A DNA stretch of 64,000 bases from Alphaproteobacteria bacterium. Its GTDB lineage: Bacteria > Pseudomonadota > Alphaproteobacteria > Micavibrionales > Micavibrionaceae. The stretch spans positions 34,953 to 98,952 of the forward strand of contig JAGRIJ010000049.1 of the NCBI GenBank assembly GCA_020443295.1, read 5' to 3'. A program made the translations under genes and the position numbers. Numbering within the stretch: position 1 is the stretch's first letter; each line of letters opens with the position of its first letter. The notes below the pieces were generated by a model. That model had not been told where the DNA came from and did no database searches. It saw only the letters and a program-made list of their open reading frames with translations. Shown here piece after piece: positions 53,495 to 61,679 of this stretch.

Positions 53495-54154
53495 ATGCGC
53501 CTGCTCCTTGTTGAAGATGATGTGATGCTCGGCAAGCCCACGGTCGAAGGCTTGAAGCTTGCGGGCTATGCCGTGGACTGGTTTCAAAACGCAGAGGACG
53601 CCGCACTGGCGCTGACCTCCGTGTCTTACGACCTTATCCTTCTGGATATCAACCTTCCCGGACAATCGGGGCTGGAATGGCTCAAGCAATTACGGGGAGA
53701 TCAAAATCTTTTGCCCGTTCTGCTGCTCACGGCCCACGACGCCCTGAAATTCAAGCTTGAGGGATTCAACGTCGGAGCGGACGACTATGTTGTCAAACCG
53801 TTCGACCTGGACGAGCTGGTCGCGCGCGCAGGCGCCCTCATCCGCCGGGCGAAAGGACGGGGAAGCCCGGAAATCGTTTGTGGAGACGTAGTTTTCAACA
53901 CCCAGACCCGGCAGGTTCAAAAGAATGAAACGCCCGTCCTTCTTTCCGGTAAAGAGCTAGCGATTCTGGAAATTCTTATGAACAATAAGGGCCGAACGAT
54001 CAGCAAGCAACAGATTGAAGACCAGATCTATGACTGGAACAGCATCGGAATCGAGAGCAACACCGTAGAGGTCCATATATCCTCCATCCGCAGAAAATTG
54101 GGAAAAGATCTGGTTAAGACGATGCGCGGGGTAGGATACATGATTGCAGCATGA
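53495..54154 (+). CDS. OmpR-family response regulator (PmrA/QseB/TctD group)
   Basis: A 219-residue regulator: receiver with acid pair at 8-9 (VEDD), phospho-Asp51 (LILLDINLPG), Thr in LLLTAHD and Lys in YVVKPFD; then a winged helix (about 125-219) with the segment ESNTVEVHISSIRRKLG characteristic of the PmrA/QseB/TctD subgroup. Its stop overlaps the kinase start (ATGA). It directly follows the lipid-A-type operon, which has a PmrA-like box upstream, so it is a good candidate to control it. It shares the subgroup with the regulator at 60821-61480. Confidence 0.94.
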   Translation: MRLLLVEDDVMLGKPTVEGLKLAGYAVDWFQNAEDAALALTSVSYDLILLDINLPGQSGLEWLKQLRGDQNLLPVLLLTAHDALKFKLEGFNVGADDYVVKPFDLDELVARAGALIRRAKGRGSPEIVCGDVVFNTQTRQVQKNETPVLLSGKELAILEILMNNKGRTISKQQIEDQIYDWNSIGIESNTVEVHISSIRRKLGKDLVKTMRGVGYMIAA

Positions 54155-55506
54155 GCAGGACCTATTCCATACGCAAACGGCTGATCCTCCTGATCAGCCT
54201 CCCCATCCTTCTTTCGGCTCTCATGATCGGCATCCTCTCGTTAATGAGCGCATACGACGAGATCGAGGAGATTTACGACGCCCAGATGGCGCACGCTTCC
54301 AAGGTTCTTTTGCAACTCACGCAGCATGAAATTCTTGAGGATCAGGGGTATGAAATCGAGCTGGGACCGGAAAACACAAAACCCGTGCACCGCTATGAAA
54401 AGAAACTGACCTTCAGGATCTGGGAAAAAGATCATCTGGTCACCGAATCCGATCTGGCCAGGGATTTCAGGAGTTTTCGCGCCCCGCAGGGTTATTCGGA
54501 CCAGACCCTTAACGGAACAAGCTGGCGCTTTTTTGTCTTTTACGACCCGGAAACACAAATCACGATCGAGGTCGCTGAAAAGGAAGAAGTCCGGCAGGAG
54601 TTAATTCTCAAAATTCTTGCCGGCCTGCTGGCCCCCCTGTCCATCTTTTTCCCGTTGGTCATGCTCATCATATGGTTAGGGGTGACATGGTCCCTGAACC
54701 CATTGACGCAATTATCTGAACAGGTCGATCTGAGAGAATCAAACGACTTCTCCCCGATCAGCAGTCCGTTTATGTCCGAAGAGCTTCAGCCCCTGATACG
54801 AGCTTTCAACCGGCTTCTTGAAAGGATAAAGCAGACTTTTTCAAGAGAACAGGCCTTCACGGACAACGCGGCCCACGAACTTCGCACCCCTCTGGCCGCC
54901 ATGAAAACGCAGACGCAGGTCTTGCTAAAAAAGATCAAGACCGAAGAATACAAAGAAGATTTTCAAAATCTGGTCGCATCTATCGACCGCGCAACACATA
55001 TGGTCGACCAGCTTCTGAACTTTGCCCGCCTGCAGTCTGACCAGCAACTGGAATTCGAGGATGTTTCCTTGCATGTATTGCTTGACGATACCATCAGCGA
55101 ATACCGGAACTGGGCGCAGCAAAAAAACATCACCCTGACATACCACGGGCATGAAGGATCGAAAATCAGGGGCAATGAGCACGCGCTCGAACTGATGCTC
55201 AGAAACCTTCTGGACAATGCGCTTAAATACACCCCGTCAGGCGGCATCGTGGGCGTGTCTCAAAGGCAGGGCAAAGATAATAATACCATTGCCCTTGAAA
55301 TAACGGACACCGGACCCGGCATACCCGATACGGAGAAAAAGCGGGTCTTTGAAAGATTTTACAGGGTGAAAAAGAACGCGGACAGGGGAAGCGGCTTGGG
55401 TCTGGCCATGGTCCGCTGGGTATGCGACATTCACGGCGCGTCGATCAATCTATCCGACAATCAGCCTCGCGGACTGACCGTGCACATTGAATTCAAGACC
55501 GTTTAA
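54151..55506 (+). CDS. Sensor histidine kinase (TctE/QseC type)
   Basis: A 451-residue kinase. Helices at about 11-33 and 152-176 enclose a periplasmic sensor of about 115 residues (two-component-sensor N-terminal type, with FYDPETQITIEVAEKEEVRQE at the end). HAMP about 178-235, dimerisation domain with His242 in NAAHELRTPLAA, and an ATP domain with DNALKYTPSGG, DTGPGIP and GSGLGLAMVRW. It pairs with the overlapping regulator gene. Confidence 0.94.
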   Translation: MSRTYSIRKRLILLISLPILLSALMIGILSLMSAYDEIEEIYDAQMAHASKVLLQLTQHEILEDQGYEIELGPENTKPVHRYEKKLTFRIWEKDHLVTESDLARDFRSFRAPQGYSDQTLNGTSWRFFVFYDPETQITIEVAEKEEVRQELILKILAGLLAPLSIFFPLVMLIIWLGVTWSLNPLTQLSEQVDLRESNDFSPISSPFMSEELQPLIRAFNRLLERIKQTFSREQAFTDNAAHELRTPLAAMKTQTQVLLKKIKTEEYKEDFQNLVASIDRATHMVDQLLNFARLQSDQQLEFEDVSLHVLLDDTISEYRNWAQQKNITLTYHGHEGSKIRGNEHALELMLRNLLDNALKYTPSGGIVGVSQRQGKDNNTIALEITDTGPGIPDTEKKRVFERFYRVKKNADRGSGLGLAMVRWVCDIHGASINLSDNQPRGLTVHIEFKTV

Positions 55507-55608
55507 TGTGTCCCGGACTTTAAAAAATGGCCATTGACGGGTTCTTTCCCACTTCAGTACCGTGGACAAATCTCACTCACGTGCACCCGAAACTGGAACG
55601 AAACAGCC

Positions 55609-56109
55609 ATGACCAAGGAAGATAGTTCAACAGCAAGCCTCCCCGACCTTCCGGAACTGCCCGACAAGGAAGCGCTCAAAATCCTCCGCCAGCATAAACC
55701 TGCCCGGCGGCGCATACAGCGCAAACACCTGACGATGGGGCAGAAGATCGCGGATAAGGTCGCGGCAATGGTCGGTTCATGGCCGTTTATTATCATCCAG
55801 ACTATGATACTGATACTCTGGATCACAGCCAATCTTGCAGGCTGGTATTACCGGTGGGACCCCTACCCCTTTATTCTGCTGAACCTGATGCTCTCTTTCC
55901 AGGCCGCCTATGCGGCACCGATCATCATGATGTCGCAAAACCGTCAGGCGGACATCGACCGGAAAAAAGCCAAAAAGGACTATGACGTCAATTTGAAAGC
56001 CGAACTGGAGGTCGAACTCCTGCATCAGAAAATCGATCTCTTGCGGGAACAGGAAATCAGGCGTCTGACGGAGCTAGTCGAAACTTTGATCGCCTCAAAA
56101 AACCTCTAA
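55609..56109 (+). CDS. DUF1003 family membrane protein
   Basis: A 166-residue inner-membrane protein with the DUF1003 core: KVAAMVGSWPFIIIQTMILI, WDPYPFILLNLMLSFQAAYA and APIIMMSQNRQADIDRKKA, with two helices joined by a short loop and a coiled-coil tail (KAELEVELLHQKIDLLREQE). The N-terminus is charged. ATG 55609 is chosen as the family-like start; the frame extends to 55534. Function unknown; the gene stands 102 bp after the kinase, with the convergent small gene next. Confidence 0.9.
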   Translation: MTKEDSSTASLPDLPELPDKEALKILRQHKPARRRIQRKHLTMGQKIADKVAAMVGSWPFIIIQTMILILWITANLAGWYYRWDPYPFILLNLMLSFQAAYAAPIIMMSQNRQADIDRKKAKKDYDVNLKAELEVELLHQKIDLLREQEIRRLTELVETLIASKNL

Positions 56110-56113
56110 CGGC

Positions 56114-56305
56114 CTATGCTCTGAAAGCCAGGTCTGAGGAACCCTTCTCGATACCTGATATATCGATTTTATGATTATGCGTTTTGGGAAGTGAAGCATC
56201 CCTCATCTGAAAAAACCCGAACGCAATAATCAGCAAAATGAGCCCAAGCACTAAAAGAACAGGATAAAGAAACATCCTCCAGTTCTGGAAATCGTTACAC
56301 GGCAT
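56114..56305 (-). CDS. Small single-helix membrane protein, unknown
   Basis: A 63-residue protein with one strong membrane helix (about 11-32, [21 protein letters not shown]) and a short polar tail. The ATG overlaps the end of htpX by 11 bp, and the gene is on the same strand, so it is probably translated with htpX. The tail is His/Lys/Asp-bearing ([10 protein letters not shown]). It may be a regulator of the protease, as small proteins beside HtpX can be, but that is conjecture. Confidence 0.6.
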   Translation of the reverse strand: MPCNDFQNWRMFLYPVLLVLGLILLIIAFGFFQMRDASLPKTHNHKIDISGIEKGSSDLAFRA

Positions 56306-57173
56306 AACGTCCTCCGGGATTTTTATAGGAAGAACCGGGCAGTTTGTAAAACATTTCCCTTAATGCCAGAACCCGGTTCTGCGTATTGGGATGCGTGGAA
56401 AAGAGATGATCCATCGTCCGTCCGGAAAGCGGATTGATAATAAACATATGCGCGGTGGCCGGGTGGTGTTCGGCCACAATATTCGGAGTCTGTCCTGCCG
56501 CTGCCTCAATTTTCTTCAGGGCGTCGGCCAGAGCCAGCGGATCTCCCGAAATTTCTGCGCCGCCGCGATCCGCTTCATATTCACGCGTCCGGGAAATCGC
56601 CAGTTGCACCAGCATGGCCGCAATCGGAGCCAGAAGAATCATCAGCAGCGTTGCAATGGGTCCTGCCCCGCGCTCACGCCTTCCCGCGCCGCCAAAAAAC
56701 ATGGCAAAATTGGCCAGCGTCGAGAGTGCGCCCGCCAGCGTTGCCGTAATCGTCATGGTCAGAGTATCGCGGTTTTTGACATGGGTGAGTTCATGGGCAA
56801 GAACCCCTCTCAGCTCATGCTCGTTGAGAAGATTCATAATCCCGCGGGTAACCGCTACGGCTGCGTGACTGGGGTTGCGCCCGGTCGCGAAAGCGTTGGG
56901 CTGGTCTGTCTCGATCATATAGACTTTTGGCATCGGCAAATTTGCCCGGTCTGCCAGTTCCGCGACAATCTCGACGAGGCGCCCGCTTTTCACGGGCTGC
57001 GCTCCGTACATCGCCAGAACCATCTTATCGGCATTCCAGTATGCCAGGGCATTCATAACGGCACCGAGAATCAGCGCCATAATCATGCCCGCAGGTCCTC
57101 CAAGCAGATAGCCGGCCCCTCCAAATAAGGCCATAAGGCCGGCGAGTAAAATATAGGTTTTCAAGGTATTCAT
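56295..57173 (-). CDS. htpX: HtpX zinc metalloprotease
   Basis: Inner-membrane M48 metalloprotease that degrades misfolded membrane proteins. Helices at about 8-45 and 140-200; zinc-binding HELTH is at 127-131 ([13 protein letters not shown]) with the third ligand Glu in the [11 protein letters not shown] segment. The C-terminal [18 protein letters not shown] is also typical. 292 aa is the usual length. It starts 9 bp after the degP stop and so forms an envelope-protease operon controlled from the PmrA-like box upstream of degP. Confidence 0.95.
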   Translation of the reverse strand: MNTLKTYILLAGLMALFGGAGYLLGGPAGMIMALILGAVMNALAYWNADKMVLAMYGAQPVKSGRLVEIVAELADRANLPMPKVYMIETDQPNAFATGRNPSHAAVAVTRGIMNLLNEHELRGVLAHELTHVKNRDTLTMTITATLAGALSTLANFAMFFGGAGRRERGAGPIATLLMILLAPIAAMLVQLAISRTREYEADRGGAEISGDPLALADALKKIEAAAGQTPNIVAEHHPATAHMFIINPLSGRTMDHLFSTHPNTQNRVLALREMFYKLPGSSYKNPGGRYAV

Positions 57174-57182
57174 GAGTCACTC

Positions 57183-58658
57183 CTATTTTATGACCAGAAA
57201 TAAAGCCCCGTCCCCCCGGCGAATATTCAAGAGCAGTCCCCTGTTTTGATCGACTTTCTGCGCAATGTTCTCCAGATCCTGCGGAGTTTTGACCGGAACC
57301 TGGTTAGCGGAAAGAATAACGTCGTCTTTCTTCAGCCCCGCCTGCCAGGCCGGGCTTCCGGCCTCAACATCGGTCACCTGAACACCCTCGACCTTTCCTG
57401 AAAGGGGATGGTCGGAACGCAAAGCCGAAACCTTGGCCCCTTTAAACATCTCAACCCCTGAAATTTCCGCCTCTTCGCTGCCGAAATCGAATTTCTCGAC
57501 TTTCACAGTGAGGCTCATGGGATGACCGTCGCGCAGAATATCGAGAACGGCTTTATCCCCCAGATGCGTCAGCCCGACGCGATTCTTGAGGTCCGAAGCA
57601 TCCTTAAGCTCCTCTCCGTTGAATTTCAGGACGATATCGCCCGTCTTGATCCCGGCTTTTTCGGCAGGACTGTCCTTGATGACATCCGCAACCAGCGCCC
57701 CTTTAAGAACGTCCATCCCCAGCGCATCGGCAATATCCGGGGTAATATCCTGAATATGAATGCCCATATGACCGCGCCGGACCTCGCCGTTTGCAATAAG
57801 CTGGTTCATGACAGCCTTGGCCATATTGGCCGGAATTGCGAACCCGATCCCCATCGAACCGCCGCTGCGCGAGAAAATGGCCGTATTAATGCCGATCAGT
57901 TCGCCCCTGAGATTGACCAGCGCGCCACCGGAATTTCCCGGATTGATCGCAGCATCGGTCTGTATAAAATCCTCATAGCCTTCAATGCCAAGCCCGCTGC
58001 GCCCGAGCGCGCTGACGATCCCGGACGTAACGGTATGCGACAAGCCGAACGGATTGCCGATAGCCACGACAAAATCGCCGATTTGAAGATCATCTGAATT
58101 GCCGAACGGAATCTGGCTCAAATGGTCTTCCTTGACCTTGATAACGGCAATATCCGTTTCCGGGTCGGTCCCGACGACTTCAGCCTTCAGCTTGCGCTTG
58201 TCATCGGTAATCACATAAATTTCTTCCGCGTCGTGCACCACATGACTATTGGTAAGAACATACCCCTTCTCGGCATCGACGATCACACCGGACCCCGCGC
58301 CCTGAACCTCCTGTTCCTGCGGCTGGTTATCTTGCTGCTGCGGAAACTGGAAATGGAAAAAGCGCCTGAACATCGGGTCGTTAAAGAGCGGGTTGTCTGG
58401 ATCATTGAACGGATTTCCCTGCATTTGCGCGGTGACTTTAGCCTTTACGGCGATATTAACGACGCCCGGCATGGCTTTTTTAAGCATGGGGGCCAAAGTC
58501 GGCACGGACATGGAAGACGCTTCCGCATTTTGCACAGGGGACGTCCCCGGATTTTGTCCGCCCAAGAGGTCCTGAAGTGAAAGACCGGCCCTCGCTGGGG
58601 AAACCGAACCCGCCAGAAGGGTCGTTGCAAGACATACGCTAAGAAAAGTCCGTTTCAT
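57183..58658 (-). CDS. degP: DegP/DegQ-type periplasmic serine protease (Do family)
   Basis: A 491-residue periplasmic chaperone-protease. Signal peptide about 1-24 (SPARA), trypsin-like domain with His139 (TNSHVVHD), Asp169 (DPETDIAVIKV) and Ser244 (NPGNSGGAL), then two PDZ domains (about 285-375 and 395-490). A Gln-rich loop (about 105-120: PQQQDNQPQEQE) matches the LA loop. ATG 58658 is preceded by AAAGGAT. The PmrA-like box is 60 bp upstream. It is the first gene before htpX. Confidence 0.95.
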   Translation of the reverse strand: MKRTFLSVCLATTLLAGSVSPARAGLSLQDLLGGQNPGTSPVQNAEASSMSVPTLAPMLKKAMPGVVNIAVKAKVTAQMQGNPFNDPDNPLFNDPMFRRFFHFQFPQQQDNQPQEQEVQGAGSGVIVDAEKGYVLTNSHVVHDAEEIYVITDDKRKLKAEVVGTDPETDIAVIKVKEDHLSQIPFGNSDDLQIGDFVVAIGNPFGLSHTVTSGIVSALGRSGLGIEGYEDFIQTDAAINPGNSGGALVNLRGELIGINTAIFSRSGGSMGIGFAIPANMAKAVMNQLIANGEVRRGHMGIHIQDITPDIADALGMDVLKGALVADVIKDSPAEKAGIKTGDIVLKFNGEELKDASDLKNRVGLTHLGDKAVLDILRDGHPMSLTVKVEKFDFGSEEAEISGVEMFKGAKVSALRSDHPLSGKVEGVQVTDVEAGSPAWQAGLKKDDVILSANQVPVKTPQDLENIAQKVDQNRGLLLNIRRGDGALFLVIK

Positions 58659-58717
58659 GGTTATCCTTTCGTTCAAATGTGGCTTTCTACGGATACCTGA
58701 AACGCTAAAATCCTTAC

Positions 58718-58734
58718 CTTAAACTGAGATTAAG
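58718..58734 (-). promoter_or_regulatory. PmrA-box-like direct repeat upstream of degP
   Basis: On the - strand: CTTAAT-CTCAG-TTTAAG, a perfect match to (C/T)TTAA(G/T)-N5-(C/T)TTAA(G/T), 60 bp upstream of the degP start and in its direction. Confidence 0.7.
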
Positions 58735-58751
58735 GCTCAAAAATAAAGAAA

Positions 58752-58771
58752 CGCCCCTTTTTCAAGGGGCG
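58752..58771 (-). terminator. Rho-independent terminator
   Basis: CGCCCCTT-(TTT)-CAAGGGGCG stem-loop; on the - strand a run of TTTCTTTATTTT follows. It lies after the stop of the 92-aa secreted-protein gene and before degP, which therefore has its own promoter. Confidence 0.8.
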
Positions 58772-58798
58772 CTCTTTTTTGCATAAAACCAATGCGTG

Positions 58799-59077
58799 TC
58801 AGTTGGTCTTATGCGGGTGGGAGGGTATTTTGGGCACAATGGTGTTCATGCTCGTTTTAGCTGGCTTGGACCCGTCAATTTTAAAGCCCCTGCTCTGCAG
58901 ACAGGCATTAAAGACCTTGCTCCAGTCCTCTGCCGTTGTTTTACCCTCGGCGGATCTGGAGCATTCATTCACCGCCATCCGCTCCTTGCTGGAATCCAGC
59001 GCTGTGGACGCAAAGGCCGGAGCAGCTACAGTCAAAGCAGCAAGTGTTAACAAGGACGTTTTAATCAGCGGTCTCAT
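58799..59077 (-). CDS. Small secreted protein, unknown
   Basis: A 92-residue exported protein with a signal peptide (about 1-23, ending APAFA). The mature part is short with two Cys (NECSRSAEG, FNACLQSRG) likely to form a disulfide, then a Pro/Lys/His-rich tail. No family recognised. Good ribosome site GAGGAGA. A PmrA-like box is 54 bp upstream. A terminator follows, so it is a single-gene unit of the regulon; periplasmic role likely. Confidence 0.75.
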   Translation of the reverse strand: MRPLIKTSLLTLAALTVAAPAFASTALDSSKERMAVNECSRSAEGKTTAEDWSKVFNACLQSRGFKIDGSKPAKTSMNTIVPKIPSHPHKTN

Positions 59078-59130
59078 AGAAATTCTCCTCATGTTGGGAT
59101 AATAACTGGGCATACTTATAGCTCCCCATC

Positions 59131-59147
59131 CTTAAACTCCGCTGAAG
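59131..59147 (-). promoter_or_regulatory. PmrA-box-like direct repeat upstream of the 92-aa secreted protein gene
   Basis: On the - strand: CTTCAG-CGGAG-TTTAAG. One mismatch (C for A in the first half), otherwise as the consensus. 54 bp before the start. It repeats the CTTCAG variant seen at 50961-50966. Confidence 0.55.
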
Positions 59148-59155
59148 GCAGAAAA

Positions 59156-59815
59156 TTATTTTGAATGGTGAAGATGCATACCAACCAGCCGAGCGATCAG
59201 GATGGTCATATATAGCTGCGAAAGGATGGCTTCGATCAGCGAAAGAAACCGGGCTTCCTGACTGACAGGCATGATATCTCCGTATCCCACGGTCGCCAGC
59301 GTCACAAAACTGTAATAAAAAAACTGCGCAAACAAAGCATGGATTCCGTGCGTTCCGCTGGTCAGAGCGCCGGAAAAAGACGCAGGGAAAAAGTAATCGA
59401 CGATCGTATACATATAGGCAAAGCAAACCCCCATCAGCAGATACAGCGAAGCCGCCCCGAGCAGAAGGTTTGCATCGACCTTGCTGCCGTTGAAGATATG
59501 ATTGAACATGATCGCAATCGCGCACAGGAGAAAGATCAGGTTAACCGCCAGCGCCTCGATTTCTATATCCATAGAAGATGAGAAATAGGTAACGATATTC
59601 ATAAAGAAACTCAGCGCGCCGATGCCCAGAAAAATCGTGAGATAAAAGGTTTTCCGGTAAAGCGCATTAACAGACGCTATCAAAACCAGGGAAAACACCC
59701 CCATAAAGATTTCTTCTTCGAACCGGTTCTGCAGCGCAATCGTGGCGGAAAACAGCAGGACCATCAGGGTGCCAAACAACACACCAAACCGGTATTCCCA
59801 GAATTCCTTAAGCAT
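59156..59815 (-). CDS. Ion channel protein with K+ selectivity filter
   Basis: A 219-residue inner-membrane protein with about five or six helices, and a pore loop bearing TVGYGD at 175-180 (KFYYSFVTLATVGYGDIMPVS-type), followed by the inner helix. This is a potassium-type filter. The N-terminal helices may form a regulatory or voltage-sensor-like domain, but no Arg ladder is clear. Its start overlaps the kinase stop by 8 bp, so it is translated in the same operon as the regulator and kinase. A co-sensor role with a kinase lacking a sensor domain is my inference. Confidence 0.85.
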   Translation of the reverse strand: MLKEFWEYRFGVLFGTLMVLLFSATIALQNRFEEEIFMGVFSLVLIASVNALYRKTFYLTIFLGIGALSFFMNIVTYFSSSMDIEIEALAVNLIFLLCAIAIMFNHIFNGSKVDANLLLGAASLYLLMGVCFAYMYTIVDYFFPASFSGALTSGTHGIHALFAQFFYYSFVTLATVGYGDIMPVSQEARFLSLIEAILSQLYMTILIARLVGMHLHHSK

Positions 59816-60824
59816 TATGTTCCCCTAAAGGAAGAACCACCGTAACGCGAAGCCCCCTGCCCTGCAGACCTTCGCCCAAATCCACGCTCCCCTGATGCAG
59901 CGAAACGATGCGCTTGACGATAGCCAGCCCAAGCCCGGTACCGGATTTCGAGCCCTGATCCGCCTTCTGGAAACGCTTTAAAACCGTTTCGCGCAGATGC
60001 GCGGGAATGCCCGGCCCCGTATCGGTAACGCTCAGGGAAGCGCTCGCATGATCCTTCTCCACGCTAAGAACGATCCGCCCTCCATCCGGCGTGTAAGTCA
60101 GGGCGTTCCGCAACAGGTTATCGATCATGATGCGCAGGCTTTCCTCGTTTGCTTCGATCAGAATTCTGCGAAACTTCGGCTTGTAAATGAGTTCTATTTT
60201 TTCAGTTCTGGCCATTTCCATGTGCTCTGCGATAACGCTTCGGCCAAGCGCAACCAGATCGACGGTTTCCGAGGCGTAATCAAAATCTTCCGCAGTCAGA
60301 CGCGAAAGCGCCAGAAGCTGTTCCACCAGCCTCGTCGCCCGGTCAACGGCCTTGATAATATTTCTGAAAGCCTTATCCCTTTTATCCTGATCGCTCGTGC
60401 TCATCGCCAACTCCGTTTGCAGGCGGATGCCCGCCAGCGGCGTGCGCAGTTCATGGGAAGCGTGAGCGGTAAAATCGCGCTCCTGTTCGTACCGGTCGCG
60501 CTGGAAAGCGATCATCTGGTTCAGACGGTGAACAAGCGGCGAAATTTCCTCAGGGACATTATCTTCGGGAACGAGAATCGGGTCGCCCTTGGCCCCTTCT
60601 CCGATTTCATGGGAAAGCTTTCGGATAAACTCGATACGGTCTTGGGGAACAATATCCCTCATCAGCCAGATGACGTAAGCGGAAACCGCGGCGGGGATCA
60701 GGATGGACAAGCCTAGAACAGCCGAAAGATGGTCTTCGATAATCTCGAACAGGACACAGGCCCAGCCAAACGTAACCAGGACAGAAAGGATCAGGACAAG
60801 GAGTCGTTTCTTCTGCTGTGTCAT
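59808..60824 (-). CDS. Sensor histidine kinase with minimal periplasmic loop
   Basis: A 338-residue kinase. Two helices (about 7-26 and 34-55) are joined by only about eight polar residues, so there is no periplasmic sensor domain. The linker (about 56-110) leads to His124 in TAHASHELRTPLAG, and the ATPase domain has DNLLRNALTYTPDGG, DTGPGIPAH and GTGLGLAIVKR. This is the layout of intramembrane-sensing kinases, which usually rely on another membrane protein. Both neighbours overlap it: the regulator by 4 bp and the ion channel by 8 bp. Confidence 0.93.
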   Translation of the reverse strand: MTQQKKRLLVLILSVLVTFGWACVLFEIIEDHLSAVLGLSILIPAAVSAYVIWLMRDIVPQDRIEFIRKLSHEIGEGAKGDPILVPEDNVPEEISPLVHRLNQMIAFQRDRYEQERDFTAHASHELRTPLAGIRLQTELAMSTSDQDKRDKAFRNIIKAVDRATRLVEQLLALSRLTAEDFDYASETVDLVALGRSVIAEHMEMARTEKIELIYKPKFRRILIEANEESLRIMIDNLLRNALTYTPDGGRIVLSVEKDHASASLSVTDTGPGIPAHLRETVLKRFQKADQGSKSGTGLGLAIVKRIVSLHQGSVDLGEGLQGRGLRVTVVLPLGEHNA

Positions 60825-61480
60825 TCGCTGCCCACGCGGTACCCGACATGGCGCAACGTTTCGATGAAATCTTTTCCGAGCTTTTTACGCAGGCCGTGGA
60901 TATGCACTTCAACAGTATTGCTTTCAATCTCCATATCCCAGCCGTAAAGCCGGTCCTCAATCTGCGCCTTGGTCAGAACTTTTCCCTTGTTCTCCATAAG
61001 GATCTGAAGAATCGCAAACTCCTTTGGCCCGATAGAAACCCCTTCCCCGTCTTTTGCAACTTTTTTTGTCGCAGGATCGAGAGTCACGCCGTCAACATCC
61101 AGAATCGGGGTGGCGCGGCCACCGGCACGGCGTCGTAAAGCCCGCAGGCGCGCAAGTAATTCCTCGAGTTTGAAGGGTTTGATCAGGTAATCGTCCGCAC
61201 CGCTGTCCAGCCCTTTGACTTTAAAAGAAAGATCGTCATACGCCGTGAGCATCAGAACCGGGATATCCTTTCCGGCGCTGCGAAGGTTTTTAAGCACCTG
61301 AAAACCCGACCCGTCCGGAAGCCCGATATCCAGAACGATCAACCCGTATTCGTTTGTATCCAGCGCGGTTTCGGCCGATTCGACATCCTCGACCCAGTCA
61401 ACGGCATAATCCTCCAGCCCAAGCCCCTGAACGATGCCGTCGCCAATGATCTTGTCGTCTTCAATAACCAGAACACGCAT
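60821..61480 (-). CDS. OmpR-family response regulator (PmrA/QseB group)
   Basis: A 219-residue regulator: receiver with Asp8-Asp9, phospho-Asp51 (LIVLDIGLPDG), MLTAYDD and LIKPFKL; winged-helix domain with ESNTVEVHIHGLRKKLGKDF and the HVGYRV end. It closely resembles the regulator at 53495, and both belong to the PmrA/QseB set that binds TTAA direct repeats. Start ATG 61480 has AAAGGAAA upstream, and a perfect box lies at 61591-61607, so autoregulation is likely. The longer frame to 61561 is not used. Confidence 0.94.
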   Translation of the reverse strand: MRVLVIEDDKIIGDGIVQGLGLEDYAVDWVEDVESAETALDTNEYGLIVLDIGLPDGSGFQVLKNLRSAGKDIPVLMLTAYDDLSFKVKGLDSGADDYLIKPFKLEELLARLRALRRRAGGRATPILDVDGVTLDPATKKVAKDGEGVSIGPKEFAILQILMENKGKVLTKAQIEDRLYGWDMEIESNTVEVHIHGLRKKLGKDFIETLRHVGYRVGSE

Positions 61481-61590
61481 AATAATATTTTCCTTTCCTG
61501 ATAAACATTTTATGAGGTTCCGCTCAAAGAAGAAATAGTCGTGACTTTCAATGTACGGCATGGGCTCGTCTCCTAAAATAGGGATATGAA

Positions 61591-61607
61591 CTTAAGTTCA
61601 GCTTAAG
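61591..61607 (-). promoter_or_regulatory. PmrA-box-like direct repeat upstream of the regulator operon
   Basis: On the - strand: CTTAAG-CTGAA-CTTAAG. Perfect, with two identical halves, 111 bp before the regulator start. The best copy in the window. Confidence 0.7.
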
Positions 61608-61624
61608 GAAGGTGGGCTTCGAAA

Positions 61625-61665
61625 GACAAAGCCAGCGGTCCTGCTAAGAATCAACCGGCTTTGTC
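61625..61665 (-). terminator. Possible terminator after the YfdX-like gene
   Basis: GACAAAGCC and its complement GGCTTTGTC (9-bp stem, 23-base loop) 15 bp after the stop of the YfdX-like gene, with TTTC on the - strand beyond it. The long loop lowers confidence. Confidence 0.45.
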
Positions 61666-61679
61666 GTTTCGGGAACGGA

